A stretch of DNA of 64,000 nt from Fibrisoma limi BUZ 3 (GCF_000296815.2 NZ_CAIT01000003.1:1-64000); one strand, 5' to 3'; positions 12,501-19,648 are shown, numbered from the stretch's first letter. Translations and numbers: made by a program. Notes: a model not told the origin generated them from the sequence alone.

Positions 12501-12908
12501 GCCAAAGCGGGTACTGTGATGGACGTATCGACCAATGGCCTGGAACCTGACCTGAACGGTAACAGTGATCCAACCGATGTGAACGAAGGCGAAGCTACTC
12601 CGTTGATCCTGCCGGCCGTATTCTCGACGGTGTTCATACCGGAAGGTTTCTCGCCGAACGGTGACGGTATCAACGACCAGTTCGTGATTCGCGGAACAAC
12701 CGGGCTGACGGTTAGCCTGGAAGTGTTCAACCGCTGGGGTCACCTGGTGTACAAGAGCGATGATTACCAGAACGACTGGGATGGTAAGCCGAACACGGGC
12801 GTTCTGGTCGGTTCGGATGCGAACGGTCTGCCGGATGGAACGTACTACTACGTCGTCAAGCTGAGTGATGGCCGCAAGTTTGTGAGATTCATGACGATTA
12901 ACCGATAA
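552..12908 (+). CDS. Giant SprB-like repeat adhesin with type IX secretion C-terminal domain
   Basis: A protein of about 4,118 residues, likely a cell-surface adhesin exported by the type IX system. Counting from 546, the order is: a 167-residue N-terminal extension; a signal peptide at about 168-204 ending in SAQAQS; a DUF11 domain; seven SdrD B-like repeats (about 417-1221) with the ASLGDxVFxDxNxNGxQ start; DUF11, an eighth B-like repeat and DUF11 again; Ig-like modules; another DUF11 (about 1807-1930); a dozen or more ~75-80 residue Ig-like modules with paired cysteines and a W(S/T) core; five DUF11-like modules, the last four starting IG(L/V)A; and a CHU_C/type B sorting domain (FSPNGDGINDQF, FNRWGHLVY, DGTYYYVVKL). 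ATG 552 follows an in-frame TTG at 546. ATG 1047 would start just before the signal peptide and may be the real start. The PorP/SprF gene follows after 5 bases, the usual pairing for SprB-type adhesins. Function is inferred from architecture. Confidence 0.9.
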   Translation: MKVTSTLRANLLAIKTGRVPGQEAVAVTAQSNRLASLTCRLVHYVLQLLGRSAYVSRPASTCQPSTSADWSTAPALFYSALARERSVQADGEPPGRYRAGPSNSLINQTATSTNLFSTPMDEQLLRSQSFLVTTSHPAVEPESATHPATTRGTRSTSFGRLLSWAMAYAHPGIALSNVTQRAIALLTTLLVGCIAVSAQAQSGNVDLSIRSAVSNAKPQLNDVVSYTVVVRNAAGSAGATNVVVKDSLPEGAVAFINSSVIRGGGSYNTATKLWNVGAIAQNDSAILVITATVLQRGVWFKTAEVVGADGTDSDSQPGNGSIQEDDYEAVCFSVPLFIYAGEEFTATIPTGFQNVIWFRNNENVVANVSADSAVVNPDNSITIKSPGTYRFTATFSNGCPALNCCDIEVIPGPLASLGNLVFEDSNANGQQDAGEPGIAGVSVSLFESATLVATTTTNASGVYSFTGLIPTVPYSVSFAAPTGYTATVANVGSDETDSDADPITGRSGSYTLAANESNLTVDAGFFRPASLGDKVFVDANRDGLQDAAETGLASVTVTLVSNGTVVASVVTGADGVYSFTGLTPGVPYSVSFTAPHNYTASVADQGGDDTLDSDPINGVVTNITLASGQTNTSVDAGFSLLTASLGDLVFEDTNANGQQDAGEAGIAGVSVQLLADGGATPVASTTTNASGVYSFTGLTPGVSYTVVFATPTGYTATVANVGNDATDSDADPITGRSGSYTLAANESNLTVDAGFFRPASLGDKVFVDANRNGLQDAAETGLASVTVTLVSNGTVVASVVTGADGVYSFTGLTPGVPYSVSFTAPANYTASVADQGGDDTLDSDPINGVVTNITLASGQTNTSVDAGFSLLTASLGDLVFEDTNANGQQDAGEAGIAGVSVQLLADGGATPVASTTTNASGVYSFTGLTPGVSYTVVFATPTGYTATVANVGNDATDSDADPVTGRSGSYTLAANESNLTVDAGFFRPASLGDKVFVDANRDGLQQPSETGLASVTVTLVSNGTVVASVVTGADGVYSFTGLTPGVPYSVSFTAPANYTASVADQGGDDTLDSDPINGVVTNITLASGQTNTSVDAGFSLLTASLGDLVFEDTNANGQQDAGEAGVPNITVSLYNALTNAIVSTTVTNGAGTYLFTNLQPGQYYIVFDTASLPQGFVLTQANVGNDTTDSDAGVDGRTGSYTLVANQSNLTVDAGIIPAPVFDLALTKVVSTTAGIQPGGSVSFVLTVANQGNQPAYRVQVTDRLPDGMSLTAGGSFTTGAGNTAVASVAGPILPGNSVSLTLTAQISATFVGSSLTNVAELTSADNDTIAGNAPPTDVDSDFDNNDAGEDDQDAVLVPIGQFASLGDFVWYDNNGNGQQDTGEPGVQGVSVSLYNAITNAVISTTATDANGKYLFSGLQPGQYYVVFGTATLPTGYTLTMPNQGADTTDSDADLVTGRTQTYTLAAGESNLTVDAGVKLVPIFDLALVKQLAASQPQPIRAGDTLTFTIRVINQGNVPAYRVQVTDYIPTSLSLADANWTAEPNGTASLTLAGPLAAGRDTTVNIRLVLDPAFTGTSLNNVAEITQADDDMILDDLPPQDNDSTPGNDAENEDDQSTSPIVITPAQCTNPATVAVGPNKAICAGEVVSLTATIGGSATSVQWTSNGTGTFSNPTSLTSTYTPSAADSANGMVMITATTNDPAGICNAAVASLMVQINKRPDAPVGVACDDSLICQGSSTKLIAFAPGARINWYDQTGKLVGSTESAGKLVVTPTTTTVYFAEAVSLSTGCTSATRSSVTVTVGQCLADLAVVKQIVTPGPYQLGQKVTYSITVKNNGPVAASNVIVTDKLPAALTFVTSTAGGQYNATTGVWTVGSLNAGSDRSLLLEATINAGGPIKNLATVSSPDNDLNITENDTSSVTINPAACNVQPPVIACATTEICKGGRATLTAGNCAGTVRWSDGQTGATINVSPTMTTAYSASCVVGQCISAASNTITIRVLDPQVPTITASTETVCPGGAVVLTATGCEGGTIIWSEGSQTGASITVNPTTKTTYTAQCRMNNCVSAPAQKVINVGNLPTPTVVCSTTAVCPGETLTLTVENCQGTPLWSTGDTTASIVVTPTVGNNSYTVICKKGTCTSPRSKSYTIGIVTPKVPTITASADSVCVGAKVVLTAVGCEGTVLWSNQQTGASITVNPQSNISYYAQCRVNECLSDPSKSLPITVLTPSAPIISANKTLICSGEKVTLTAEGCDGTVRWNVDNKIGASIDIYPGETKEYFATCQVGACNSEASNKVRVTVNTTGTPPTVTASSTSACNGQVVSLTATGCTGTVQWSDGQTGPVVSVTATINNSEFYAICKPAGAQCGSGKSNTIKINVTPTPTPAVVCSTDTICPGEEVTLTITNCQGTPMWSTGEMTRTITVTPNVTTSYTVYCKDGFCTSDTSQKYTITVIPVPVPVVSASKTEYTPGDTITLSATGCTGGVIIWSTNGLDGSNRGTSILVKPEGTQTYYAQCQVNNCLSDPSVRVTVRQQGDCTADAGTLVAVNPGACASDGKPVMIAATPNGGLVVPTSFTTVFVLTKGANLVIEQTSMEPKFTVPAQAADYIIHTLVYNANPSDKNYLDLSLIKPGLTTAEDVLTLIADKQICADLDTAGAKVKVNFVAPPVVTPSHPFTVCYGTTVTFRADGCENGIVKWSDGSEGAVIQKTVYSDHWVMATCTINGCTSQYSNMGDAILGTPAVPTVVCNKPTICANESATLTARGCEGGRLLWSTGDTTASITVSPTADTEYRVQCIVGECASDFSPVCTVKVGLPNAPTIAIAGSPNVSSTTVCFGSPITLVAQGCPSGSYVTWSNNQVGTSITVSPAASTTLTAFCCTSNNCKSAASNAISLAVGPKVPMPQAIDKTNACPFNTVDLTTAVGKPLTPGGAFEFYTSEALTPESRVLNPGAVGTGTYYVVERSVSGCISLPAMIHVQITPCTEVTPCNPANPATASAGADATLCAAKTYKLAGVMGGAGTIAHWTTSGTGTFDNAYSPTATYTASVEDVMAGKVTLTMSVSTNNASCPVATDQMVLTINGSKTVPLVKVVGSPVLCYGDSVVLEAPAGAAGYLWSNKATTQRIVVKSSGDYSVQLMDQGGCSSVASDEVTVKVAASMPAPLAVNLRNTCPANQVNLANALSTTAVGSTYEYRIGTSLTSDVVMRPDSVGAGTYYVFQKTEAGCYSAPAKVDVRIFNCAADTVSTDVSITKLADKQAVSFGETVTYTLLVKNEGAKTAKNIEVRDVLPEGLELGWIGGPANGYTVSGGVITAKIDSLPAGASDTISFRAQVRTKGQIVNTAEITYLDQNDTNLANNTSSVTVTDTSASAPSYIGLAKAVVGTPMVDSDSSFRVTYAFKVTNYGADTLHHVKVTDDLAYTFRINKVDSVGIRINDPASTLVANAAFTGVDPTVNMLEPSSYLLPGSTQTFFLDVKVKRINGDSTRAFDNYAYACAMSDTTKVEDLSTNGGDADPDGDGNPTNNTSPASFTLLIPQSGPSIGVALAVVKVEKQADSSYNVTYKTTVRNFGDVPLYGVQLTDSLARAFTQPAAFSVVGSPVVRTGSNLMPNSAYNGLNEPNLLAAGSMLNVGELDSVLITVNIKPNGNGGPFYTSVVAQGSVADSSQTVTDLSNNGLDPLPAGSVMTAVRFDLPDALLGVAKAVGKPIRVENGVYDVPYTITLKNCGTVDLRKIQVVDNLSQTFGNGALIVSNQISVSAGMGLTADVSFTGQGLITKMLIDSTSTLAAGASRSLNFVVRVDVRSANTLTFYNSAYATAETGDGTMVSDTSTVGNNYDPDNDLDPRNNSVPTPVALDNLTTESRIGVAMAVRDTVRQSDGSYRVIYQIVVKNFGPEQLTHVTLSDTLQKVFNSTTGASYTIIGAPVIISTGSALKVNPAFDGSGDSRLVLGDSTSTLAAGKVDTLLLTLNVTTDGRTTTFLNSVYARANAKAGTVMDVSTNGLEPDLNGNSDPTDVNEGEATPLILPAVFSTVFIPEGFSPNGDGINDQFVIRGTTGLTVSLEVFNRWGHLVYKSDDYQNDWDGKPNTGVLVGSDANGLPDGTYYYVVKLSDGRKFVRFMTINR
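2131..3930 (+). repeat. Tandem ~690-bp coding repeats in the adhesin gene
   Basis: Two alternating B-like domain types (about 342 and 348 bp) form a 690-bp unit repeated almost exactly: CCTCACTGGGTGACAAGG-type boundaries fall near 2137, 2827 and 3517, 690 bases apart. The third unit diverges after about 3930. Identity between copies is high at DNA level, including synonymous positions, which points to recent duplication or gene conversion. Confidence 0.92.
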
Positions 12909-12913
12909 TACCA

Positions 12914-13894
12914 ATGTCAAACCAGCTTTCAACCAAGTTTTGGGCAATTACGCTGCTGCTGGCCTTCGTGGCCGGCAGCGGCACGGTCCGGGCGCAGCAG
13001 GACAAGATGTTCTCGCAATACATGTTCAACATGATGGCGCTCAACCCGGCCTATGCGGGTAGCCGTGATGTACTCAGCATGTCGGCGCTCTACCGCAATC
13101 AGTGGACCGGCGTGGATGGTGCCCCGCAAACGGCCACATTCACGATCGATATGCCCCTGAACCGGGAGCGGGTCGGCGTTGGTTTACAGCTCTACGGCGA
13201 CAGAATCGGAGTTTTCCAGGAGGCTGGTGGCTTTGCGTCCTACGCCTTCCGGATCAAGGTGGGCGATCGCTCTACCCTGGCCCTGGGCCTGCAGGGGGGC
13301 GCGTCGAGTTACCAGGTGAACCTATCGGAGGTACGAACAACACCCGATGGGTCCGGCCAGGTTGATCCCGCGTTTGCCAGCAACATCAGCAAGGTGCTGC
13401 CGAACTTCGGTACGGGTATCTACATCAGCAACGACAGGTCGTATCTGGGCGTGTCGGTACCTCGGCTGATCAAGAATAAACTGGGTGAATTTGATTCGGG
13501 TAGCCTGCGGGCCGTGCAGCGTCGCCACGCGTATCTGACGGCCGGTTTCGTGGTGGGCCTGAGCCCGGCCGTGAAGATGAAGCCGTCGCTGCTGGTCAAG
13601 TATGCCGAAGGGGCTCCGCTGGGTTTTGACGGCAACATCAACTTCTGGTTTGCCGACCGCATTGCCATCGGTACGTCGTTCCGGCGCAATCAATTCTCGA
13701 CATGGACCAACTACAGCACCGATGCCATCGTGGGTATGGTAGAAGTGCAGTTGTCGGATCAGTTCCGTTTCGGGTATGCCTACGACCATACGATGAACAA
13801 CTTCCGGACCGTAGCGCCCAGCTCACACGAGATCATGCTACGCTACGAATTTGGCTTTGGTAAGAATCGCATCCTGACGCCCCGCTACTTCTAA
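12914..13894 (+). CDS. PorP/SprF family type IX secretion outer-membrane protein
   Basis: A 326-residue outer-membrane beta-barrel of the PorP/SprF family, members of which help secrete or anchor a partner adhesin. It has a signal peptide ending in VRAQQ at about residue 28, then the family's N-terminal signature KMFSQYMFNMMALNPAYAGS and a glycine-rich barrel, with an aromatic C-terminal region. It starts 5 bases after the adhesin stop, so the two are almost certainly one operon and functional partners, as SprB-SprF are in Flavobacterium. The specific partner is inferred from position. Confidence 0.9.
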   Translation: MSNQLSTKFWAITLLLAFVAGSGTVRAQQDKMFSQYMFNMMALNPAYAGSRDVLSMSALYRNQWTGVDGAPQTATFTIDMPLNRERVGVGLQLYGDRIGVFQEAGGFASYAFRIKVGDRSTLALGLQGGASSYQVNLSEVRTTPDGSGQVDPAFASNISKVLPNFGTGIYISNDRSYLGVSVPRLIKNKLGEFDSGSLRAVQRRHAYLTAGFVVGLSPAVKMKPSLLVKYAEGAPLGFDGNINFWFADRIAIGTSFRRNQFSTWTNYSTDAIVGMVEVQLSDQFRFGYAYDHTMNNFRTVAPSSHEIMLRYEFGFGKNRILTPRYF

Positions 13895-14059
13895 GGCACT
13901 CTACGTTTTGATTCTGCGCTTTACACCAAACCCCTGAAGGGGCTTAGCGCTGCATTATCAGGTTTTTAACCTAGCGGAGCTAAGCCCCTTCAGGGGTTTG
14001 GGGTGAGGATACAGATACGCAAATGCTATTCTGAAGTAGGATAAGGCACTCTACGTTTT
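13892..14059. repeat. Palindromic element flanked by 18-bp direct repeats
   Basis: A perfect 23-bp inverted repeat (13926-13948 and 13979-14001, core CCCCTGAAGGGGCTTAGC) with a 30-base loop lies between two identical 18-bp direct repeats, TAAGGCACTCTACGTTTT, at 13892-13909 and 14042-14059. The left copy overlaps the porP/sprF stop codon. The arrangement looks like a small REP- or MITE-like insertion with a duplicated target, or a short tandem duplication; I cannot decide which from one copy. Confidence 0.7.
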
Positions 14060-14081
14060 CGGCGCAGTATTTGCTACTGAT

Positions 14082-14127
14082 AAGGTATACTTTCCTGGAT
14101 TCATCCCGGAGGGTATACCTTTTCTTT
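14082..14127 (+). terminator. Intrinsic terminator after the adhesin-PorP operon
   Basis: The AAGGTATAC arm at 14082 pairs with GTATACCTT ending at 14121. The inner bases continue the stem with one mismatch and two G-T pairs, and a T-rich tract (TTTTCTTTT) follows. Confidence 0.75.
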
Positions 14128-14162
14128 TGGGCTATAAATCTGTTACCTAATCATTTTTGCGA

Positions 14163-16571
14163 ATGGTACGTTTTTTATTCCTGTCGGGGTTACTTGCCTG
14201 TAGCCTGAACCCGCTGCTAGGGCAATCGCTGACGAATCAGGCCGATCGGCAGTTCGATCAACTGGCCTACGCCAATGCAATAGATTTGTACGAACAGGCG
14301 CTGAAAAACACGTCGGCGCTGACGGAAACAGAACGTCGGGCGACCCTTGCCAGACTAGGATTCAGCTACCATCAGCAGCGCGATACCAAAAACGCCGAGC
14401 GCGTGTACCGGGAACTGATGGGAATGGGCGATCTGCCCGCCGAACATGCCCCGGCTTATCTGTACTACGCGCAGTCGCTGGCGGCAAACGGTAAGTTCCG
14501 GGAGGCCCAGGAAGCGTTCGAGAAGTATAATACCCTGGTGCCCGCCGACCAGCAGGCAATGCCCTACTCCCGGCTGTATCGGGAGGCAAACGCCCAGAGC
14601 AAGAAAGCCACCAACTACAAAGTGGAGTTTCTGACGATCAATACCCGCAAGGCCGAATTCAGCCCAATGCTCTATCACGATGGACTGGTCTTTGTGTCGG
14701 CGTCGGGTGGTAATAAAGGCTCCAAAAAGGTGATTGACTCTAAAAACGGACCGTTTCTGGATTTGTATTTCCTGCCCGAAGCCGGCTCGCTGCGCGGTAA
14801 GGTAACCACAACCGACAACGCTAAATCATCGAAGCGTAAAGTCCGGACGGCCGCTTACAAACCAACCCTGGGACGTGATGATTATACGGCCATGACGGCT
14901 AACGATTCGCGAACGGTCGGGTTCTACGGGGGCAACAATGTAAACCAGTTTCAGAGCTACGAAGACCGGCCCGTCAGCCAGTCAGAACGCTTCCAGAAGT
15001 CGCTGAACACGCGCTACCACGAAGGCCCGGCTACGTTCTCAAAAGACGGTTCCCGAGTGATTTTTACCCGTAATAACTACAACAACGGTCACTACGGTAA
15101 GAGCAAAGACGGGGTAAATAAACTGAAGCTATACACCGCCACGCAAACGAACGGCACATGGAGCGAAGCAGAGGAACTGCCGTTCAACAGCGACGAGTTC
15201 TCGTCTGGACATCCGTCCCTGGGTAAAGGGCCCAGCGGTCAGCCGGATCAGTTGCTGTATTTCGCGTCGGACCGGCCGGGTGGCTTGGGCGGCACCGACA
15301 TCTACGTATCAAAATGGGCCGATGGCAAGTGGTCGGAGCCGGTTAATCTTGGCAAGGACGTCAACTCGAAAGGCAATGAGCTTTTCCCGTTCGTCGATGA
15401 AAAAGGGAACCTTTACTTTTCGTCGGATGGTCGGCCCGGCTTAGGTGAACTCGACATCTTTTTTGCCCAATTGGGTAACGACGGCCAGCAGGTAAAATCG
15501 GTGCAGAACCTGGGCGAACCGCTAAATTCTCCCAAAGATGACTTCGGGATCGTGACCGACGGCGACCGGAAAGCGGGCTATTTCAGCAGTAACCGCAAAA
15601 ACGGCGGCAGCGACGACGATCTGTACCGGTTCACCCGCGAAGGCTCGCTTTATCCGTGTCGACAGCTAACCATCAGCGTATTTGACGCCCAGACCAAGGA
15701 ACCTCTGGCCGATACGCCCCTGCACGTCGACGATCAGGTCGGCAGCGCCCGACAGCGTGACTTAAAAACCGACGCGAATGGCCTGGTTCGGCTGTGTCTC
15801 GACATCGACAACAACTTCCAGTTTCTGGTGAGCCGCGAAGGCTACCTGGATAATAAGGTGGGTTTCTCGACCAAAGACCTCGCCGACGATAAACCGTCGC
15901 GGCTGGACATTGCGCTCGCCAAACCAACTGAAGAAGCCAAACCAGCCGCCGTGGCGCCAACGTCGGTACGGGGTCGGGTGCTTACGCAGGCCGATAACAC
16001 ACCCATCGAGGGTGCAAAGGTCATTCTGGTCAGTGAATGCGATGGCACGTCGCAGCAGGTCATCACCGGCGCTGACGGTACGTATGGATTTCCCGTAACG
16101 CCCGGCTGTAATTATTCCATCGAAGCCATCAAAGAGCGCATGGGTACGGCGGGCAGCCGTATCGACAAGGATGGCTCCGGCTCGACGGACATTCTGATGT
16201 TTCGGAAGGGCGATGTAATCCGGATCGACAACATTTACTACGACCTCGACAAAGCCGCCATCCGCCCCGATGCGGCCACGGAGTTGGATAAGGTTGTGGC
16301 CTTAATGAAGAAGTACCCTGGTATGAAAATCGAGATGCGGTCGCATACCGACAGCCGGGCCACGGCGCAGTACAACCGGAAGCTATCGGCCAACCGGGCA
16401 AAGGCCGCAACCGCTTATCTCAAGTCGAAAGGCATTGCTCCTAAGCGGATGGTCGCGAAAGGCTACGGCGAAGATGAGCTGCTGAACAAATGCGCCGATG
16501 GGGTCGACTGCCCCGAAGAACAACACCAGCAGAACCGCCGGACGGAGATAAAAGTCCTGACGCTGGAGTAG
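14163..16571 (+). CDS. PorE-like TPR / propeller / OmpA-family protein
   Basis: An 802-residue exported protein with a signal peptide (ends near LLGQS), N-terminal TPR-like helices (about 20-140), PD40/WD40-type propeller repeats (about 155-500; for example YFASDRPGGLGGTDIYVS), a carboxypeptidase-regulatory-like segment (about 510-690) and a C-terminal OmpA peptidoglycan-binding domain (YYDLDKAAIRPDA, RSHTDSRA, LSANRAKAATAYL). This is the domain order of PorE (PG1058) of Porphyromonas, a type IX component that binds peptidoglycan. ATG 14163 is preferred over the in-frame TTG two codons earlier. The position after adhesin and PorP fits a surface-secretion role. Many Bacteroidota carry several paralogs, so this need not be the core PorE. 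Confidence 0.85.
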   Translation: MVRFLFLSGLLACSLNPLLGQSLTNQADRQFDQLAYANAIDLYEQALKNTSALTETERRATLARLGFSYHQQRDTKNAERVYRELMGMGDLPAEHAPAYLYYAQSLAANGKFREAQEAFEKYNTLVPADQQAMPYSRLYREANAQSKKATNYKVEFLTINTRKAEFSPMLYHDGLVFVSASGGNKGSKKVIDSKNGPFLDLYFLPEAGSLRGKVTTTDNAKSSKRKVRTAAYKPTLGRDDYTAMTANDSRTVGFYGGNNVNQFQSYEDRPVSQSERFQKSLNTRYHEGPATFSKDGSRVIFTRNNYNNGHYGKSKDGVNKLKLYTATQTNGTWSEAEELPFNSDEFSSGHPSLGKGPSGQPDQLLYFASDRPGGLGGTDIYVSKWADGKWSEPVNLGKDVNSKGNELFPFVDEKGNLYFSSDGRPGLGELDIFFAQLGNDGQQVKSVQNLGEPLNSPKDDFGIVTDGDRKAGYFSSNRKNGGSDDDLYRFTREGSLYPCRQLTISVFDAQTKEPLADTPLHVDDQVGSARQRDLKTDANGLVRLCLDIDNNFQFLVSREGYLDNKVGFSTKDLADDKPSRLDIALAKPTEEAKPAAVAPTSVRGRVLTQADNTPIEGAKVILVSECDGTSQQVITGADGTYGFPVTPGCNYSIEAIKERMGTAGSRIDKDGSGSTDILMFRKGDVIRIDNIYYDLDKAAIRPDAATELDKVVALMKKYPGMKIEMRSHTDSRATAQYNRKLSANRAKAATAYLKSKGIAPKRMVAKGYGEDELLNKCADGVDCPEEQHQQNRRTEIKVLTLE

Positions 16572-16619
16572 GTCAGTGTTCCGTTGCTGTAACCTAATTA
16601 CAGCAACGGAACACTGACC
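16571..16619. terminator. Bidirectional terminator between convergent genes
   Basis: A perfect 22-bp inverted repeat (16571-16592 and 16598-16619) with a 5-base loop. It overlaps the last base of the PorE-like stop codon and encodes the last codons of the convergent kinase gene, so it can serve both strands. It lacks a long T tract. Confidence 0.75.
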
Positions 16620-19600
16620 ATGAAATGCGTATCGGTTTCGGTGATGTCAATCTCGCGTCGGCTCAGGTAGTGGTACAAAGACCGAAGGCTGGCCAGGCCC
16701 TGTTTGTTCGACGTTTCGACGAAAACTTTTCGCTGAAGGTTGTTAACGACAATCAGGGTATTATCGGCTGTGCAAATCCGAATCTGGAGCGGACTTTCCT
16801 CATCCATGGTGTTGTGCTTAATGGCGTTTTCGAGCAGATTCTGAATCGTAACGGGAACAATGAGCCGCGCTAGGTAGTCGGGTGCTACGTCAACGGTAAT
16901 CTGCAGGTCTGTTCCGAATCGGGATTGCTGCAGATCAATGTAGTTCTGCACAAAAGTCAGTTCATCGCCCAGCGTAACCAGTTCCTTGTCCTTGTTCTGG
17001 AGAATGTAGCGGTAGATAATCGACAGCTTACGCAGAAACTTTGATGCCTCGCGGGGATTGGCCATGATCAGGCTGTTGAGCGAGGTCAGGCTATTGAACA
17101 GGAAATGCGGGTTAAGGTGGTTAATCAGGTTCTGATACTGAATCTCGGTTTTGTCGCGTTCCAGACGGGTAGCCTGCACCTGAAGCTGGTGGAGCTGGTT
17201 GGTCTGATCAGAGCGGTACCACATGAAGCCAAGTAGCAGCCCGAGCAGAATCAGGCCGATGCTCCCCCAGAACCATTTCGTTTCGTAGAGGTGTGAATCA
17301 ATGTGTATGGTCAGATTGCTGACTACCGTATTGGTGCCATCGGGCATGACTCCACTGACGATGAAGCGATAATCACCGCCGGGCATCTTGTTATAAACCG
17401 CAAACGTCTGACTGCTTACTTTCGGCGAAGTATCAAATCCTTCAAGCTGGTATTTATATCGGATCATGGAGTGTTCCGGCGTTACAAGCGCGGCAAAGTG
17501 AACCGTAAAGTCCTTTTTGTCAGCGCCAATCCGCAACTCCCGGACACCACCGTGGATGAAGTACGTTGTATCGCTGGTGGTGACTTCGTTGATCAGTACC
17601 CCGCTGGTTTTGCTAACCGGCGCACGCGCCAGTTTTTCCGGAGCAAACTCAAGCAGATAGCCTTTCATGGCCGCAAGCAGGTGGCCGTTCCGCATAGGAA
17701 ACAGGTAGTTGACGTATTCCGGATCGGCCTGATTGAACGGTACCCGAAAATTGAAAAAGGAATCGTCCCTGGGCGAGTAAACCGAAAACTTGTTGTAGGC
17801 GGCTATCCAGATGCTACCCCGCTGGTCGGGTAGTCCAGCCCAGATCCGATCTGAGTTCAACCCATCACTTTCGTTCCAGTAGGTGTATTGTTTGCGCCGG
17901 GGATCGTAGCGAACCAGTCCCTGGCCAATGCTGGTCATCCAGAAATAGCCCTGCTTATCCTGATTGAACGAGGTAAGCGTGAGGCTATAGTCCTCACTCA
18001 TCGCGGGTTGATCGTTGATAAACTGGTTTTTCGCCTTCGAAAAGCGGAAGAGCCCTGCCGGGTACACCTCCAGCCACAAATCGCCCCGGTGGTCTACCAG
18101 CGAGAACCGTACCCGAAATTTTGGGTCCGTCGAAGCGGAGGCAATTGGATAGCGGTGCCACTGCCCGGTCGGGATGGTGTAACACCACACCTGTTTGCTG
18201 GCTCCCGATAGCCAGATCTGATCGTGGCGAAGGGTCATGTGGCCTATCTTAGGAATATCGGCCCACAACGAATCAGGGGTAGGTATGGTGGTGTATTGCT
18301 TTGTTCGGGGATCAAATGTTGTCAGCCCGGTTTCCATACCGAGGTAGAGAAGTCCGCCGTAATTAAAAATGAGACCAATCGGATGGAGCGCCGTCTGATT
18401 ACGCTGTTTATACGTTTCCAACTGGCCAGTTTTAGGGAAATAGTGGAGCAGATCCTGCCGGGAGGTCCCTAACCACCACGAGCCATCGGCCGATTCCAGG
18501 AACGACGTGATGCCATAGTGATCAGTCAGGGCCGGAAATTGCTGCGCCAGATTATGGGTTGTGTAAAAGCTGCGTTCGAGGTTTGTGATGGAAATGCCGT
18601 TGACGGTGCCGAGCCAGACGGAGCCATCGGGATGCTGCCAGGCGGTAAAAAACACGCTTCCAGCTACGGAGTATGGGCTGGCATCGTCGTGGAAAAACTC
18701 GGTTACGCGGTACGTATCAGCCTCGGCAAAGAACATCAGATAACTCGATGAACTGATCCAGAGGTTATGCGCACGGTCGGCAAAAATAGCGGGGAGGTCA
18801 AACGGATCGCGGCCTTTCTTACTGACAAGCGGAAACGCCTTGATCAGTTGCCCTCGCTGTAGGTCATATACCACCACGCGCTCGTCGGTAGCATCTCCAA
18901 AAATCAGGCGGTGGTCGTCTAGGGCCAGGGCCGTTACGTAATGCTGTTTGTAAGCGTCCAGTTGCGGGTGCTTGCCGGGAGAGGGTCCAAATCGCTGGCG
19001 GGTAATGTCGAAATACTGTAATCCCTGTTTTTTATCACCAACCCAGAGGCCCCGATGGTCTGGGTCTTCGATCAGACTTTGCAGAGAAATTCGGCTGGAA
19101 ATCGTTTGCGGTGTATCCCGCGGGTCAAACGGGAAAAACTGAATCTGGCCGGTTTTCACGACGCAGCGATACAGCCCGGCGTAGTAGCTGGCGAACCAGA
19201 TATCGCCGTTCCGATCGCAGAGGACGTTGGTACACCAGCCCAGTCGGCGCCCCTGCACCGATTTTATGTTGCGAAACCGCCCGGTGGTTTTGTTGTAACT
19301 ACTGACGCCTACTTCCGTAGCGGCCCAGATGTTGCCCTGCTGGTCTTCGCACAGATCGTAGATCGAGTTATGCAGGAGCGCAGCAGGGTCTTTTTTGTTG
19401 CTCCTGAACGTAATGAAATGACTACCATCGTAGCGATTCAATCCGTCGTGGGTGCCAACCCAGAGAAATCCGTCCCGGTCGTGGTAAAAACTGGTGATGG
19501 CATTCGACGATAGCCCCTGCTCTTCCTGAATATGACGAAACTCAAACTGGCCGGGGCGGTTTTGGGCCTGTAGCCCGTTCGCCATTCCCAGAAACCAGCT

Positions 19601-19648
19601 CAGACAGAGTAGCCGGAACACTAAACTACAGCTTATTTTTCCAGCCAT
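16598..19648 (-). CDS. LytS-type sensor histidine kinase with periplasmic propeller
   Basis: A 1,016-residue membrane sensor. It has a signal peptide (ends near ANGLQAQ), a periplasmic two-component-regulator propeller made of many repeats (NAITSFYHDRDGFLWVGT and WLGT/WIAA types), a Y_Y_Y domain (about 690-770), one transmembrane helix (about 789-808) and a cytoplasmic His_kinase domain with the phospho-acceptor in NHLNPHFLFNSL (His848) and the N box NLLENAIKHN. Such kinases phosphorylate a LytTR regulator. The regulator gene lies directly upstream and overlaps it by 16 bases, so the two are translationally coupled. The signal sensed is unknown; similar hybrids in Bacteroidetes sense glycans. 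Confidence 0.9.
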   Translation of the reverse strand: MAGKISCSLVFRLLCLSWFLGMANGLQAQNRPGQFEFRHIQEEQGLSSNAITSFYHDRDGFLWVGTHDGLNRYDGSHFITFRSNKKDPAALLHNSIYDLCEDQQGNIWAATEVGVSSYNKTTGRFRNIKSVQGRRLGWCTNVLCDRNGDIWFASYYAGLYRCVVKTGQIQFFPFDPRDTPQTISSRISLQSLIEDPDHRGLWVGDKKQGLQYFDITRQRFGPSPGKHPQLDAYKQHYVTALALDDHRLIFGDATDERVVVYDLQRGQLIKAFPLVSKKGRDPFDLPAIFADRAHNLWISSSSYLMFFAEADTYRVTEFFHDDASPYSVAGSVFFTAWQHPDGSVWLGTVNGISITNLERSFYTTHNLAQQFPALTDHYGITSFLESADGSWWLGTSRQDLLHYFPKTGQLETYKQRNQTALHPIGLIFNYGGLLYLGMETGLTTFDPRTKQYTTIPTPDSLWADIPKIGHMTLRHDQIWLSGASKQVWCYTIPTGQWHRYPIASASTDPKFRVRFSLVDHRGDLWLEVYPAGLFRFSKAKNQFINDQPAMSEDYSLTLTSFNQDKQGYFWMTSIGQGLVRYDPRRKQYTYWNESDGLNSDRIWAGLPDQRGSIWIAAYNKFSVYSPRDDSFFNFRVPFNQADPEYVNYLFPMRNGHLLAAMKGYLLEFAPEKLARAPVSKTSGVLINEVTTSDTTYFIHGGVRELRIGADKKDFTVHFAALVTPEHSMIRYKYQLEGFDTSPKVSSQTFAVYNKMPGGDYRFIVSGVMPDGTNTVVSNLTIHIDSHLYETKWFWGSIGLILLGLLLGFMWYRSDQTNQLHQLQVQATRLERDKTEIQYQNLINHLNPHFLFNSLTSLNSLIMANPREASKFLRKLSIIYRYILQNKDKELVTLGDELTFVQNYIDLQQSRFGTDLQITVDVAPDYLARLIVPVTIQNLLENAIKHNTMDEESPLQIRICTADNTLIVVNNLQRKVFVETSNKQGLASLRSLYHYLSRREIDITETDTHFMVSVPLL

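Noticed and set aside
1151-12947. Many open frames on the opposite strand of the adhesin gene
   Set aside because: High-GC repeats give long antisense frames with no protein features; two are identical only because the DNA repeats every 690 bases.
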